From contig NZ_JARHUJ010000002.1 of NCBI RefSeq assembly GCF_029223285.1, forward strand, positions 806,001-870,000: a stretch of 64,000 bases of DNA, read 5' to 3'. Shown piece by piece: positions 1 through 7,424 of the stretch (position 1 is its first letter; each line of letters begins with the position of its first letter). Origin of the DNA: Paraflavitalea sp. CAU 1676. GTDB lineage: Bacteria > Bacteroidota > Bacteroidia > Chitinophagales > Chitinophagaceae. A program made the position numbers and the translations under genes. The notes below the pieces were generated by a model. The model searched no databases. It was not told where the DNA came from and worked only from the letters and a program-made list of their open reading frames with translations.

Positions 1-372
1 CAGTGAAATAGCACTCAGCAAGGTGGCCACGAGCGCTATTACCAACGCAACGATGGCGCCTGCCCGTCCGCCCCCCGTACCAAAATCGCCCCTGTTGTAG
101 AACAGGTGCAGCAGACTGAGTAAAATGCCTGCCATCCCGAGCAACAACGCAAGGCGCAGTTTGTTTTGCCGGGGCTTCTGACTGGCAGGATCGCCTGCCC
201 CTGGCCGGGCCCTGATCGAGAGGATCAAACTGGTAATCGCCACCGCCACCCCCACGAGCGACTTAACCCGCGCGCTGGTGAGGCCGGTTACAGGTGTGTT
301 ATTCTGTGCCCATACCCATACAGGCAACGATATTACGAATAAGCATACACTTACTGTACGAAGTCTTTTCAT
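1..372 (-). CDS. DUF6223-like small membrane protein (3' end beyond window)
   Basis: The frame opens at an ATG at 372 and is still open at the window edge, giving the first 124 residues. It starts with a signal peptide or first membrane helix (MKRLRTVSVCLFVISLPVWVWAQ). A second hydrophobic segment follows at about residues 36-52, a basic linker, and two more helices with the sequence GTGGGRAGAIVAL between them. The GLTSAR...GGGRAGAIVALV pattern recalls the DUF6223 family of small membrane proteins, whose function is unknown. The start codon overlaps the stop codon of the upstream DUF4199 gene by four bases (positions 369-372), so the two are probably translationally coupled and co-transcribed. 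The family call is from memory of the pattern and is moderate. Confidence 0.6.
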   Translation of the reverse strand, partial: MKRLRTVSVCLFVISLPVWVWAQNNTPVTGLTSARVKSLVGVAVAITSLILSIRARPGAGDPASQKPRQNKLRLALLLGMAGILLSLLHLFYNRGDFGTGGGRAGAIVALVIALVATLLSAISL

Positions 373-893
373 ACTGATTGTTTTTGATTGTTAGCGGGCC
401 TGGTTTTTAAGATCAGCGAACTGATGAATGCCACCACCAACCCAACCGGCAGTACTTCATAATAGGTGATCAACACCACGAATAAGGGGTGCTTGTACCT
501 TTCCCTGAAAAGAGCCATTTCCTGCGTCCGGGCAGCCAGCCTCGAAGGGGAACTGTTTTTTAGGACATGCTCCGTATACACATCAAGGTAGTCGGGCACA
601 AACAAGTAATAATATCCTACCCATACCAATACATATAGGCTGGAGCCTACCAAGGCAATCAGGCAGCCCATTTTGAAGGCCCTGCCAAAGGAGATGGTTC
701 CCTGAAGGTGCTTGTCCCGGTAATTCCTGATCCCAAAGTAGACCAGTGAAAACATGACCACCATAGCGGTATAACCAATGACCACTTTGGCCTGGTATCC
801 CGGATTCGAATACAATTTGCCCACCTTGACAACCATATGCGCTGAAAAGATGAGGCCTGTTACGAACCCATATATCAAAACATTTCTTTTCAT
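369..893 (-). CDS. DUF4199 family membrane protein
   Basis: A 174-residue integral membrane protein with four predicted helices at about residues 5-25, 38-54, 75-95 and 138-162, and a polar loop between the third and fourth. This length and arrangement, including the basic RNYRDK turn after helix 2 and the FGRAFKMG segment before helix 3, match the DUF4199 family of Bacteroidota, whose function is not known. It is the first gene of a two-gene unit with the DUF6223-like gene. A perfect -7 box lies 23 bases upstream of its ATG, and an inverted repeat lies upstream of that. The LuxR-type regulator encoded just upstream may control it. Confidence 0.8.
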   Translation of the reverse strand: MKRNVLIYGFVTGLIFSAHMVVKVGKLYSNPGYQAKVVIGYTAMVVMFSLVYFGIRNYRDKHLQGTISFGRAFKMGCLIALVGSSLYVLVWVGYYYLFVPDYLDVYTEHVLKNSSPSRLAARTQEMALFRERYKHPLFVVLITYYEVLPVGLVVAFISSLILKTRPANNQKQSV

Positions 894-915
894 TTTTGTG
901 TAGCCGGGATTAGTA

Positions 916-923
916 CAAAGCTA
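916..923 (-). promoter_or_regulatory. Bacteroidota-type -7 box for the DUF4199 unit
   Basis: Read on the minus strand this is TAGCTTTG, a full match to the TAnnTTTG -7 element of Bacteroidota promoters, 23 bases before the DUF4199 start codon. I see no TTG -33 element at the usual 19-21 base spacing, which fits a promoter that needs an activator. Confidence 0.45.
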
Positions 924-946
924 TGGGCTGATCGAATGCCCGTATT

Positions 947-986
947 CATACTTTAGTACCAATCTGTAATTTCCTACCAAAGTATG
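947..986. promoter_or_regulatory. Inverted repeat, candidate activator site
   Basis: CATACTTTAGTA (947-958) and TACCAAAGTATG (975-986) are inverted copies with one mismatch in 12 bases and a 16-base spacer. The centre lies about 56 bases upstream of the inferred transcription start of the DUF4199 unit. The element sits immediately after the stop codon of the LuxR-type gene. LuxR-type dimers usually bind dyads, so this could be its target, but that is inference; a role as a transcript-end hairpin is also possible. Confidence 0.35.
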
Positions 987-993
987 AGTATTA

Positions 994-1461
994 TCAATGG
1001 ATGATTTTCAGGCGTTTAGATTTTTCGATGGCCTGTGTACGACTTTTCACGTCCATTTTTACAAAGAGGTTGGATACATGGGTCTTGATCGTACTGACCG
1101 AGAGGTATAAATGGCTGGCTATTTCCGCATTACTATGCCCTTTGGTGAGCAACTGCAGCACCTCGTATTCTCTTGCCGAGAGGTTCAGTTTCTTTAATTC
1201 GGTTTCATTAACGGTAGCTTGCTCCGTGTTGTTAATGATGATCTCCTTTTCAATGACGATCGTTTTAACCCGCGTCCTGACAAGTTGCCGCGCCATCCAT
1301 ACGCCCAACACGGTAAAGAACACGGCGATGAGGCCTACGTACACGTCGACTGCGTTGTCAAGTATCAATACCTTCCACTGCAGCCATTTGAGGGTGAAGA
1401 TCAACACGGCCAGGCATACGCCATATAACAGAATATGCCTGATGTCTTTCCTTGATGTCAT
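994..1461 (-). CDS. Membrane-tethered LuxR-type transcriptional regulator
   Basis: A 155-residue protein with two hydrophobic helices at the N-terminus (about residues 10-28 and 38-58), a charged linker and a C-terminal LuxR/FixJ helix-turn-helix. The latter shows LSAREYEVLQLLTKG and a recognition-helix region with LSVSTIKTHVSNL. There is no receiver domain, so the signal is probably sensed in or through the membrane. I chose the ATG at 1461. The frame extends upstream to a TTG at 1497, but the sequence TACCTTTG just before the ATG resembles a -7 box. Such small membrane-anchored LuxR proteins are common in Bacteroidota. It is divergent from the ArsR operon and lies directly upstream of the DUF4199 pair, a plausible target. 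Confidence 0.75.
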   Translation of the reverse strand: MTSRKDIRHILLYGVCLAVLIFTLKWLQWKVLILDNAVDVYVGLIAVFFTVLGVWMARQLVRTRVKTIVIEKEIIINNTEQATVNETELKKLNLSAREYEVLQLLTKGHSNAEIASHLYLSVSTIKTHVSNLFVKMDVKSRTQAIEKSKRLKIIH

Positions 1462-1492
1462 GCCCAAAGGTATAAATTCAGAAATATTTTTG

Positions 1493-1533
1493 CGCAAGCA
1501 AATACTTGCCTATATTCGCAAGCAAATACTTGC
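1493..1533. promoter_or_regulatory. Tandem operator pair in front of the ArsR-type gene
   Basis: The 17-mer CGCAAGCAAATACTTGC occurs twice, at 1493-1509 and 1517-1533, without a mismatch and 24 bases apart. Each copy contains the dyad GCAAG-N6-CTTGC. The second copy ends two bases before the ATG of the ArsR-type gene. A dyad of this size at the start of an ArsR-family gene is the normal place for an autoregulatory operator. Because the copies lie between divergent genes they could also affect the LuxR-type gene. Confidence 0.7.
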
Positions 1534-1535
1534 AT

Positions 1536-1937
1536 ATGATGGAAGCCAGGCGGGATGTATTTCAGGCTATTGCCGACCCTACAAGACGCGAAATAATCAA
1601 TTTGGTATCTCAGGAATCAATGAACCTCAATGCCATTGCAGACAGGTTTGACATGACCCGGCAGGCTGTTTCGCTGCACATCAAGATCCTGCAGGAATGC
1701 GGCCTTATCATGATCAATCAACAGGGCAGGGAACGATTTTGCGAGGCCAAACTAACCCAGTTAAAGGAGATATCTGACTGGGTAGACCAATACCGACAGT
1801 TCTGGCAACAAAACTTCGATTCGCTCGACAAGTACCTGCAGAAGATTCAGTCAACCAATAAATCAACGGGTAAGCCAACCAAAAAGTCAACCACTCAGTC
1901 ACCCAACAAATCAAAAAGGAATAAAAATGGAAAGTAA
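1536..1937 (+). CDS. ArsR/SmtB-family repressor
   Basis: A winged-helix regulator of 133 residues from the ATG at 1536 (a second ATG follows directly at 1539). The N-terminal FQAIADPTRREII is the classic ArsR opening. The recognition helix region MTRQAVSLHIKIL is followed by a wing. No cysteine metal site is apparent, which fits the ArsR subgroup that is linked to SRPBCC/AHSA1 genes. The last 30 residues are a Lys/Ser/Thr-rich tail of low complexity, unusual for the family. The gene overlaps the next (SRPBCC) by 11 bases. Longer frames from TTG at 1506 would read through the operator and are unlikely. Confidence 0.85.
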   Translation: MMEARRDVFQAIADPTRREIINLVSQESMNLNAIADRFDMTRQAVSLHIKILQECGLIMINQQGRERFCEAKLTQLKEISDWVDQYRQFWQQNFDSLDKYLQKIQSTNKSTGKPTKKSTTQSPNKSKRNKNGK

Positions 1938-2439
1938 ACATCCAACCAGCGAGGCGCCGGAACTCTTGATCACGCGGGTGTTCGATGCGCCGAAACAATT
2001 AGTATTTAATGCCTTTGCCGAAGCTGAAGCTTTGTCACAATGGTGGGGACCTCCCGGAGTGCCCATTACCGTGGTGCAATTGGATTTCAGACCAAAGGGT
2101 TCTTTTCTCTACAAAGCGACCATGCAGGGACAAACCGCCCATGGCAAATTTGTGTACGGACAGATCTCGAAATACGACCTGTTGGAATTTACCAGCTCCT
2201 TCTCCGACGAGGCCGGCCGTACCATCCGGGCGCCCTTCAGCCAGCAATTCCCCCTGGAGATCTTTAACCGCCTGGAATTTTCAGAACTAAACGGTAAGAC
2301 GACCATTACCATGAAAGGCTATCCCGTGAATGCCAGCGAAGCGGAGACCCAATTCTATACCGCTATGAAGAACGGTATGCAACAAGGTTTTGCCGGAACC
2401 TTCGCTCAACTGGACCATTACTTATCAAAGCTTCTTTAA
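1927..2439 (+). CDS. SRPBCC/AHSA1 (START-like) domain protein
   Basis: A 170-residue protein of the activator-of-Hsp90 ATPase-like branch of the SRPBCC superfamily. It opens with LLITRVFDAPKQLVFNAF, then SQWWGPPG, both typical of the family. It ends with a long amphipathic helix (MKNGMQQGFAGTFAQLDHYL) that closes the hydrophobic cavity. Members bind small hydrophobic ligands, and the ligand here is unknown. The gene overlaps the ArsR-type gene by 11 bases and is followed 11 bases later by a DoxX-like gene. This ArsR-SRPBCC-DoxX trio is a recurring small operon in Bacteroidota and other bacteria. Confidence 0.88.
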   Translation: MESKHPTSEAPELLITRVFDAPKQLVFNAFAEAEALSQWWGPPGVPITVVQLDFRPKGSFLYKATMQGQTAHGKFVYGQISKYDLLEFTSSFSDEAGRTIRAPFSQQFPLEIFNRLEFSELNGKTTITMKGYPVNASEAETQFYTAMKNGMQQGFAGTFAQLDHYLSKLL

Positions 2440-2450
2440 AATTCATCGCC

Positions 2451-2852
2451 ATGAAAAAAACAACAACACTTTATTGGATCTTCACCAGCCTGTTTGCAAC
2501 ATTTACCCTGCTCACTGCTGTTACGCAAATCGCAAAGACACAAAGTTCCCTTGAGGTCATGAACATCCTCCGGGTGCCCCTTTATCTTTTACCATTTCTT
2601 GGACTGGCTAAAGTGATGGCTGTAGTCGCCATCCTGGTGCCCGGTTTTCCGCGCACCAAAGAGTGGGCCTATGCAGGCATGATCTTCGACAATGCTGGCG
2701 CCACCTATGCCATGATCGCCGTTGGCGGTTCGGCAGACAAGTGGGCTTTTATGGCTGTTCCCATTTTACTGTGCGTATTTTCTTACCGCTATTATCACCA
2801 ACTGTTGAAACATAAAAATCAACCGGTGTCGCTCAACCAGCTGGCTATTTAA
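2451..2852 (+). CDS. DoxX-like membrane protein
   Basis: A 133-residue integral membrane protein with four helices (about residues 8-26, 43-63, 71-90 and 97-115). The LGLAKVMAVVAIL segment and the FPRTKEWAYAGMIFDNAGA stretch are typical of the DoxX-like family, which is related to quinone-linked membrane proteins. Its precise activity is not known. It is the last gene of the ArsR operon and converges on the TraB-like gene. Confidence 0.82.
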   Translation: MKKTTTLYWIFTSLFATFTLLTAVTQIAKTQSSLEVMNILRVPLYLLPFLGLAKVMAVVAILVPGFPRTKEWAYAGMIFDNAGATYAMIAVGGSADKWAFMAVPILLCVFSYRYYHQLLKHKNQPVSLNQLAI

Positions 2853-2871
2853 TGGACCAGCAGCCGCCGGA

Positions 2872-4458
2872 CTATTTCAAACAGGCGCGATACCCTTCCT
2901 CCATCTGTATATAGATCTTCTTTTGCGGCAGGTTCTGCAATCCGCTTAGGGGCGTGGTGAAAAACCAGGCTACCTGGTATTGTTTTATGGCTGCCTCCAA
3001 AGGCGGATTGCTTTTCTTCCTGACAAAAGACAGCATTTCCTGCAACGTGTAGGCGTTCTTTGGGGGCTCGCCCTTCACCAGCTTGCCGATATAGGCGTTG
3101 AAGTCAAACTCTTTGTCGCGGAATGGATATTCGGAGAAACGCATCAGGTGTGCTGCCTGGTAGAATTTGGTGCGGAAGGCTTCAATGGTACGAATGGCTC
3201 CATCCTGCAAGATATTCATGGCCAAACAGGTCATGTACAGCTCCTCATTACTATAGTTATTGATGAAGTGATAATACACATCGCCCCAATAGGGCGTCCA
3301 CTGGTTCAGGGAGATCTTTTTATCAATAGCGAGGAAGCGTGTAAATCCGGTGATGCCTGATGCTGCCATGGTCTCTGCCCTGGTACTGTATAACAATGCC
3401 GGGCTGCAGGTCAATATGATGTCTGGCGCAAATTCCTTGATCTGCTTTTCGATCCTGGCCTGCTGTCCGGCACTACTATCCTGGTAGTTGACAAAGCCGA
3501 TCATGATTTGCTGCGTTTGGTTACGCGGAGCACGGGTGGTCAACAATAGCCCTTGTGCACCCTGGTTCTCTTTTGAGCGAATAGATTTTACCGTTGGCCT
3601 GGCCGGTTCCAGATAACACGGTATCATTTCCTGTAAGGAGTGGAAATGAGCGGCACCGGCCTGGAGGTATATCCTAACATACCCCGGCAGCTCTCTTTGC
3701 AGCACCTGCAGCAGCCGCTGATCGCGCAACTGCGTAAACCGGCTATCGCCTTGCCGGCGGGCCTGATCATGTTGTACAGCGACCTGTTGTGCAGCATAAC
3801 AGCTATCAGCCGGCAGGAGCAAGGGCTGTTTGTAGTATCGTTGAAAGATCTGCCGGTAATAGACGTAGGATTGCTGGGCAGGTGTCAATAGGCCGCCATT
3901 CAGTTGAAAACTATACCGGAACTCTCCATATTCCTGTTCCCCGCGTTGCGAATGGAGTCCATAATCTCCGATGGAGTTTAAGAACATCACCAACGCACTA
4001 TCGTGCCCATATTGCGGGATGAGCTGGTTATATACTTCCGCCATCTTGTCCCAGCTTTTGATCCTGACTTTATTGGTCCGGGCAATATGGCTTACATAGC
4101 CAACATCGGCCCCTGTTGTAACGGCTGTATTGAGATCCTGGTCTTCCGCTGCATAATAGTTCTCCACCAGGATAAGCTCCGGTTTAAGGCCGGCCATCAC
4201 CGAGTCTATTTTCCGGTATAAGGGCCATCCGATATCGGCCGAATGAACGGTGCCCATGAAATACAGCTGCTTCTCTTTCGTCCTGTACAACCTATTCGTA
4301 TTGGCAACAAAGGAGACTGGAAAGGTATCCAGCTGTTTAAACCGATCCCAGAATGTGGCCAGGTGCTTTTCTACAGCAGCGGGTCTGCAGGGTTGAGCCA
4401 TGGTCACCTTACCAACGATCAACCCTGCCAGGGTATACAGCAATAAGGACTTCTTCAT
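2872..4458 (-). CDS. Exported TraB/GumN-like protein with a degenerate second half
   Basis: 528 residues starting with a signal peptide ending near MAQ. Residues 60-275 resemble the TraB/GumN (ChaN-like) fold: GTVHS at 69-73 after a beta strand, an acidic ELILVEN at 94-100, and a late QAGAAHFHSLQE near 268. These are the two conserved blocks that hold putative metal ligands in the family. Residues 310-520 show a weaker second pass: TQQIMIGFVNYQD, then ARIEKQIKEFAPDIILT. The spacing is similar, but the histidine of the GTVHS block is lost. It may thus be an active half fused to a structural copy. The gene lies five bases after a small secreted-protein gene and is probably co-transcribed with it. 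Family call moderate. Confidence 0.6.
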   Translation of the reverse strand: MKKSLLLYTLAGLIVGKVTMAQPCRPAAVEKHLATFWDRFKQLDTFPVSFVANTNRLYRTKEKQLYFMGTVHSADIGWPLYRKIDSVMAGLKPELILVENYYAAEDQDLNTAVTTGADVGYVSHIARTNKVRIKSWDKMAEVYNQLIPQYGHDSALVMFLNSIGDYGLHSQRGEQEYGEFRYSFQLNGGLLTPAQQSYVYYRQIFQRYYKQPLLLPADSCYAAQQVAVQHDQARRQGDSRFTQLRDQRLLQVLQRELPGYVRIYLQAGAAHFHSLQEMIPCYLEPARPTVKSIRSKENQGAQGLLLTTRAPRNQTQQIMIGFVNYQDSSAGQQARIEKQIKEFAPDIILTCSPALLYSTRAETMAASGITGFTRFLAIDKKISLNQWTPYWGDVYYHFINNYSNEELYMTCLAMNILQDGAIRTIEAFRTKFYQAAHLMRFSEYPFRDKEFDFNAYIGKLVKGEPPKNAYTLQEMLSFVRKKSNPPLEAAIKQYQVAWFFTTPLSGLQNLPQKKIYIQMEEGYRACLK

Positions 4459-4463
4459 ACGGC

Positions 4464-4928
4464 TTACTTATTGGGGTTGCGTTGACCTGTTTTAAGCGGG
4501 CCCATGGGCTGTCCATTACAATCGGTTACCTGGCAGGTGGTACAGTTGCCTTTTCCCGGTCCTGCATATTCGCATTCCCACCTGATCTTTTCCTTCACAC
4601 TATCAATGAACAGTATCTTTCTTTCCAGGCTATTGGTAGCGGCATTGGTTTCCCAGGCGGTGTATTTTATGATGGTCAGTGACAACGTATCGGCCAGCAG
4701 CTGCTCTTCCGTGATCACCCCCAGGGTGTCCATCTTAGCGTAATCGGCCGGCGTTATCACGGGCGCCTGCACTTTGCGAAAAAACGCCCTGTTTCTACTA
4801 CCCCCGCAGCTGACTTTAATTTTATTCCAACAACTATCGGAAGTCTGTGCAGGGGCTTCGGATGCAGGGTTTTCGGTAAATGAAAAAGCGACGATCGTCA
4901 CCAACAGGCAGGCAAGGCGAATAAGCAT
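4464..4928 (-). CDS. Small secreted protein of unknown function
   Basis: 154 residues from the ATG at 4928, chosen because it directly precedes a signal peptide (MLIRLACLLVTIVAFSF). The mature part has five cysteines, two of them in a CTTCQVTDC cluster near the C-terminus, and an acidic central part. I do not recognise the family. The stop codon is five bases before the start of the TraB-like gene, so the two probably form one transcript and may act together in the periplasm. Confidence 0.6.
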   Translation of the reverse strand: MLIRLACLLVTIVAFSFTENPASEAPAQTSDSCWNKIKVSCGGSRNRAFFRKVQAPVITPADYAKMDTLGVITEEQLLADTLSLTIIKYTAWETNAATNSLERKILFIDSVKEKIRWECEYAGPGKGNCTTCQVTDCNGQPMGPLKTGQRNPNK

Positions 4929-5080
4929 GAAACAATCTTTTAATGAGTTATGGGGTGCGGTAGACACACCACCCAACTAGTAGTATAGGATAGTATAGAA
5001 TTGAAAGCAATGTAAGCAATTCCTCCAAAAGCAAACAATATTCCCGGCAATGTTTCGCTTGTTGTTTTGTTAAATGACCA

Positions 5081-5113
5081 AAGCCGGCCTCACCTTTTCA
5101 GGCGAGCCGGCTT
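5081..5113 (-). terminator. Stem-loop after the alpha/beta hydrolase gene
   Basis: AAGCCGG (5081-5087) and CCGGCTT (5107-5113) form a GC-rich hairpin that can extend with imperfect pairs. On the minus strand it is followed by TTTGGTCATTT. It lies about 70 bases after the hydrolase stop codon and before the 4928 transcript. It lacks a strong T tract, so it may be a weak terminator. Confidence 0.5.
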
Positions 5114-5180
5114 CGGCATGGCTGTATGCGTAAAGTGTTAACTGAAGGGAACATAATCCCATCGCTCACGGCGACGGACC

Positions 5181-5951
5181 TTACAATTGCTCATACCAGT
5201 TCAGCACATAATCCGCTACGGCTTCCCAGCCGGGTTCGCCGCAGATGAAATGGCTTTTGCCTTCAAATATCTTCAGGTCTGTTTTGCTGTTGGCATCGCT
5301 GTACTTTTTGGCCAGGGTAGTGGTGAGCGATGGCGGGAATATATGATCGCTGCCACCACCAATGAACAGCAGGGGCGCATGAGGCCTTTTAAAATCTATG
5401 TTGGAATAGGCGTTCAATACCAACTGACGGCTTACCTTATAACTTTCCGGTACCGCAAACTGATCAAAGGCTGCTGCCCTTTGCGACTCGGGCAGGGTGT
5501 TGAAGAAGGCGTTATCGTACCACTTGCGGCTGCCCATGTAATATTTGGTGCCCGACAAAAAGCCAAAGGCCGGCAATACCGTCTTGAGTGTTTGAAAGGG
5601 CGGGAATACATTCTTGGGGGGCGCGCCATCGATGCTGACGCCCGCCGCTGCTTTGCCCAACTCTACCAACTTCATCACCGCCATGCCTGCCATGGAATGG
5701 CCTATAATTAATGGCTTCTGGGGCAGCGTATCGATCAATTTGCTGATGTTCTCCACCACATCTATGAACCCTGTTTGAACGAGGTCGGGATGTACTTTTT
5801 TGCGCAGGTCGGCCGGCTTGCCAGCGTGCCCGGGATTTGTAGGCGTATACACGGTATATCCTTTTTCTTCATAGCGCCTTTTCCAGTCGGCCCAGGTTAG
5901 TTCGTTTACAAAATTGCCATGGATCAGTACAATTGTTTTTGATTTGCTCAT
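5181..5951 (-). CDS. Alpha/beta-fold hydrolase
   Basis: 256 residues of a compact alpha/beta hydrolase. The oxyanion-hole strand LIHGN is at residues 9-13, the nucleophile elbow GHSMAG places Ser86, the acid is probably Asp202 (GGGSDHIFP), and the general base His234 (GKSHF). This gives a complete catalytic triad. There is no signal peptide, so the enzyme is cytoplasmic. The substrate cannot be told from the sequence; similar small hydrolases act on esters or lactones. The gene stands alone, with a stem-loop downstream. Confidence 0.88.
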   Translation of the reverse strand: MSKSKTIVLIHGNFVNELTWADWKRRYEEKGYTVYTPTNPGHAGKPADLRKKVHPDLVQTGFIDVVENISKLIDTLPQKPLIIGHSMAGMAVMKLVELGKAAAGVSIDGAPPKNVFPPFQTLKTVLPAFGFLSGTKYYMGSRKWYDNAFFNTLPESQRAAAFDQFAVPESYKVSRQLVLNAYSNIDFKRPHAPLLFIGGGSDHIFPPSLTTTLAKKYSDANSKTDLKIFEGKSHFICGEPGWEAVADYVLNWYEQL

Positions 5952-6189
5952 ACAGGATCACTTGTATAGTTGTTGAATGGAGTGTTTACTAAAGGTACTG
6001 ATGTTGGGGTAGTTTACTTAGCGCGTTGGAGGCAGCAGGCCGTAAAACGCGGGATTGTACAACAAAATACGGGGTTTCGCCAATAAGTTCTGCAGCCAGG
6101 AAAGCTGCCGCCATAGCCCCCGGCCCAAAGCCATGAACATTGAGCCTTGATCATTGTGCCCCAGGCACGCAAACAACCTTTCACCCCAT

Positions 6190-6218
6190 AAAAAAGCCGG
6201 GCCCCAATAGAGCCCGGC
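6190..6218 (-). terminator. Intrinsic terminator of the GH16 gene
   Basis: On the minus strand GCCGGGC, an eight-to-nine base loop and GCCCGGC are followed by six T residues (6190-6195). The stem is perfect over seven pairs. It lies about 50 bases after the GH16 stop codon. The rest of the 5952-6268 interval shows nothing else convincing. Confidence 0.85.
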
Positions 6219-6268
6219 CAACCTGGTTCAATCTTACCAAGCAGGAAGCTGGATTTCGAATATGATTT

Positions 6269-7072
6269 TTATAGGGTAGCGCTTCGTTGTATGGTTACGT
6301 TCCTCGCGCGCATAACCGTGTTGCCCGATGGGCCCGGTGTGCCGGAGGATCCTTCCATCTGCAGGTCGATGATGAGGTTGAGCGGTTCGTTCACGAAGTT
6401 TTGACCCGTTTGGTTGGATACATTGACGCCATCGGTCCAGTATTCGATATTGACGTTGTTGGTAGTACCGATCCTGGTTAAATAGGCGGTATAGGTATGC
6501 CAGTTGGCCGGGTTGGAGATGACGGTGCCCACGCTCGACCACTGTCCGTTTTGATTCTTGTAGGTGTTGGTCCAGTTGGTAGTACTTCCCTTAAACTCCA
6601 TGATATCGCTTTCGGGCGGCCACTGATTGGCGCCGTTTAACCAGAAGGCCGGCCAGGTGCCTTTTACGGAAGGGCATTGGAACTCGCCAGACACCCGCCA
6701 CTTGGGCCAGGAGGCGCTAACGGTAACCTGTTGTTTCGCATAGCAGGTACCTGAGAAGTAATGGATGCTGGGCTTATCGGCCACGGTGCCGGGATAGGCC
6801 GTCATCGTGAGCACGCCCCCCGAGGTAGCTATATTCTGTGTTCTCATACGGGCGGATCCATTGTGATCGATGCCCCAGGGATAGAAATTGTTCCAATAGG
6901 TACTGTAGGCATTAAAAGAAGACGTAGGCAGTACCGTTACCCAGCTTACGGCGTTTGTTTCTACTTCTTCTGGTGTTGCTTGCGGTGCAGGTTCGTTGGC
7001 AGTTTGCTTTTGACAGGATGTGCTCACTATAAGGCACAGTGATGCAATCAGGAGGAGGTTTGATCTTTTCAT
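6269..7072 (-). CDS. Glycoside hydrolase family 16-like lipoprotein
   Basis: 267 residues. The start has a lipoprotein signal with the lipobox cysteine at residue 20 (IVSTSC), followed by a Gln/Pro/Glu-rich linker to about residue 42. The catalytic region shows the GH16 signature ESDIME at 154-159, giving the nucleophile Glu154, helper Asp156 and acid/base Glu159. It is preceded by GTWPAFWLNG, a typical substrate-cleft strand of the family. GH16 enzymes cut beta-1,3/1,4-glucans, agarose, carrageenan or related galactans; the exact substrate is not evident. The protein is probably anchored to the outer or inner membrane surface. It has its own terminator and no SusC/D neighbours. Confidence 0.88.
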   Translation of the reverse strand: MKRSNLLLIASLCLIVSTSCQKQTANEPAPQATPEEVETNAVSWVTVLPTSSFNAYSTYWNNFYPWGIDHNGSARMRTQNIATSGGVLTMTAYPGTVADKPSIHYFSGTCYAKQQVTVSASWPKWRVSGEFQCPSVKGTWPAFWLNGANQWPPESDIMEFKGSTTNWTNTYKNQNGQWSSVGTVISNPANWHTYTAYLTRIGTTNNVNIEYWTDGVNVSNQTGQNFVNEPLNLIIDLQMEGSSGTPGPSGNTVMRARNVTIQRSATL

Positions 7073-7424
7073 AATGGCTTGTTGATAATGTTTAAATGGC
7101 AGCTCCCTGGTTCATGTTGAACAGGCATTTCAAATCTCCTTTAATATCTATAGAAGCAGGGGGTACACATTCGGATTATTTCGGGGGTATTTGATCTTTA
7201 TCATACCCGATCGCATTAGTATAGTCCCAAACGCTCTCAGTAGGCTTACGGGAAACCCAGGACTTCTGCCGGGTCTGCCAAAGGCTGTCCCCCTATAGGG
7301 TTACCTATCATGATGATAGTCAATAAATCGACCTATCCGGGACTTATTAATCGCGCGTCACTTCCCCATTAAACCTATTTAGTATATATTGTCCGGCAAT
7401 CTAAACCCGAAACGCCGCCCCTAC
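7073..7424. other. Divergent intergenic region with two palindromes
   Basis: This 352-base gap separates the divergent GH16 and papain-like genes. It holds CCCTATAGGG (7291-7300, perfect palindrome) and, five bases on, CTATCAT-G-ATGATAG (7305-7319, perfect seven-base arms). These could be operators for either gene. I see no convincing promoter box or RNA gene here. Confidence 0.4.

Noticed and set aside
6018-6221. 67-residue minus-strand frame after the GH16 gene
   Set aside because: Overlaps the GH16 terminator, and has no family features.
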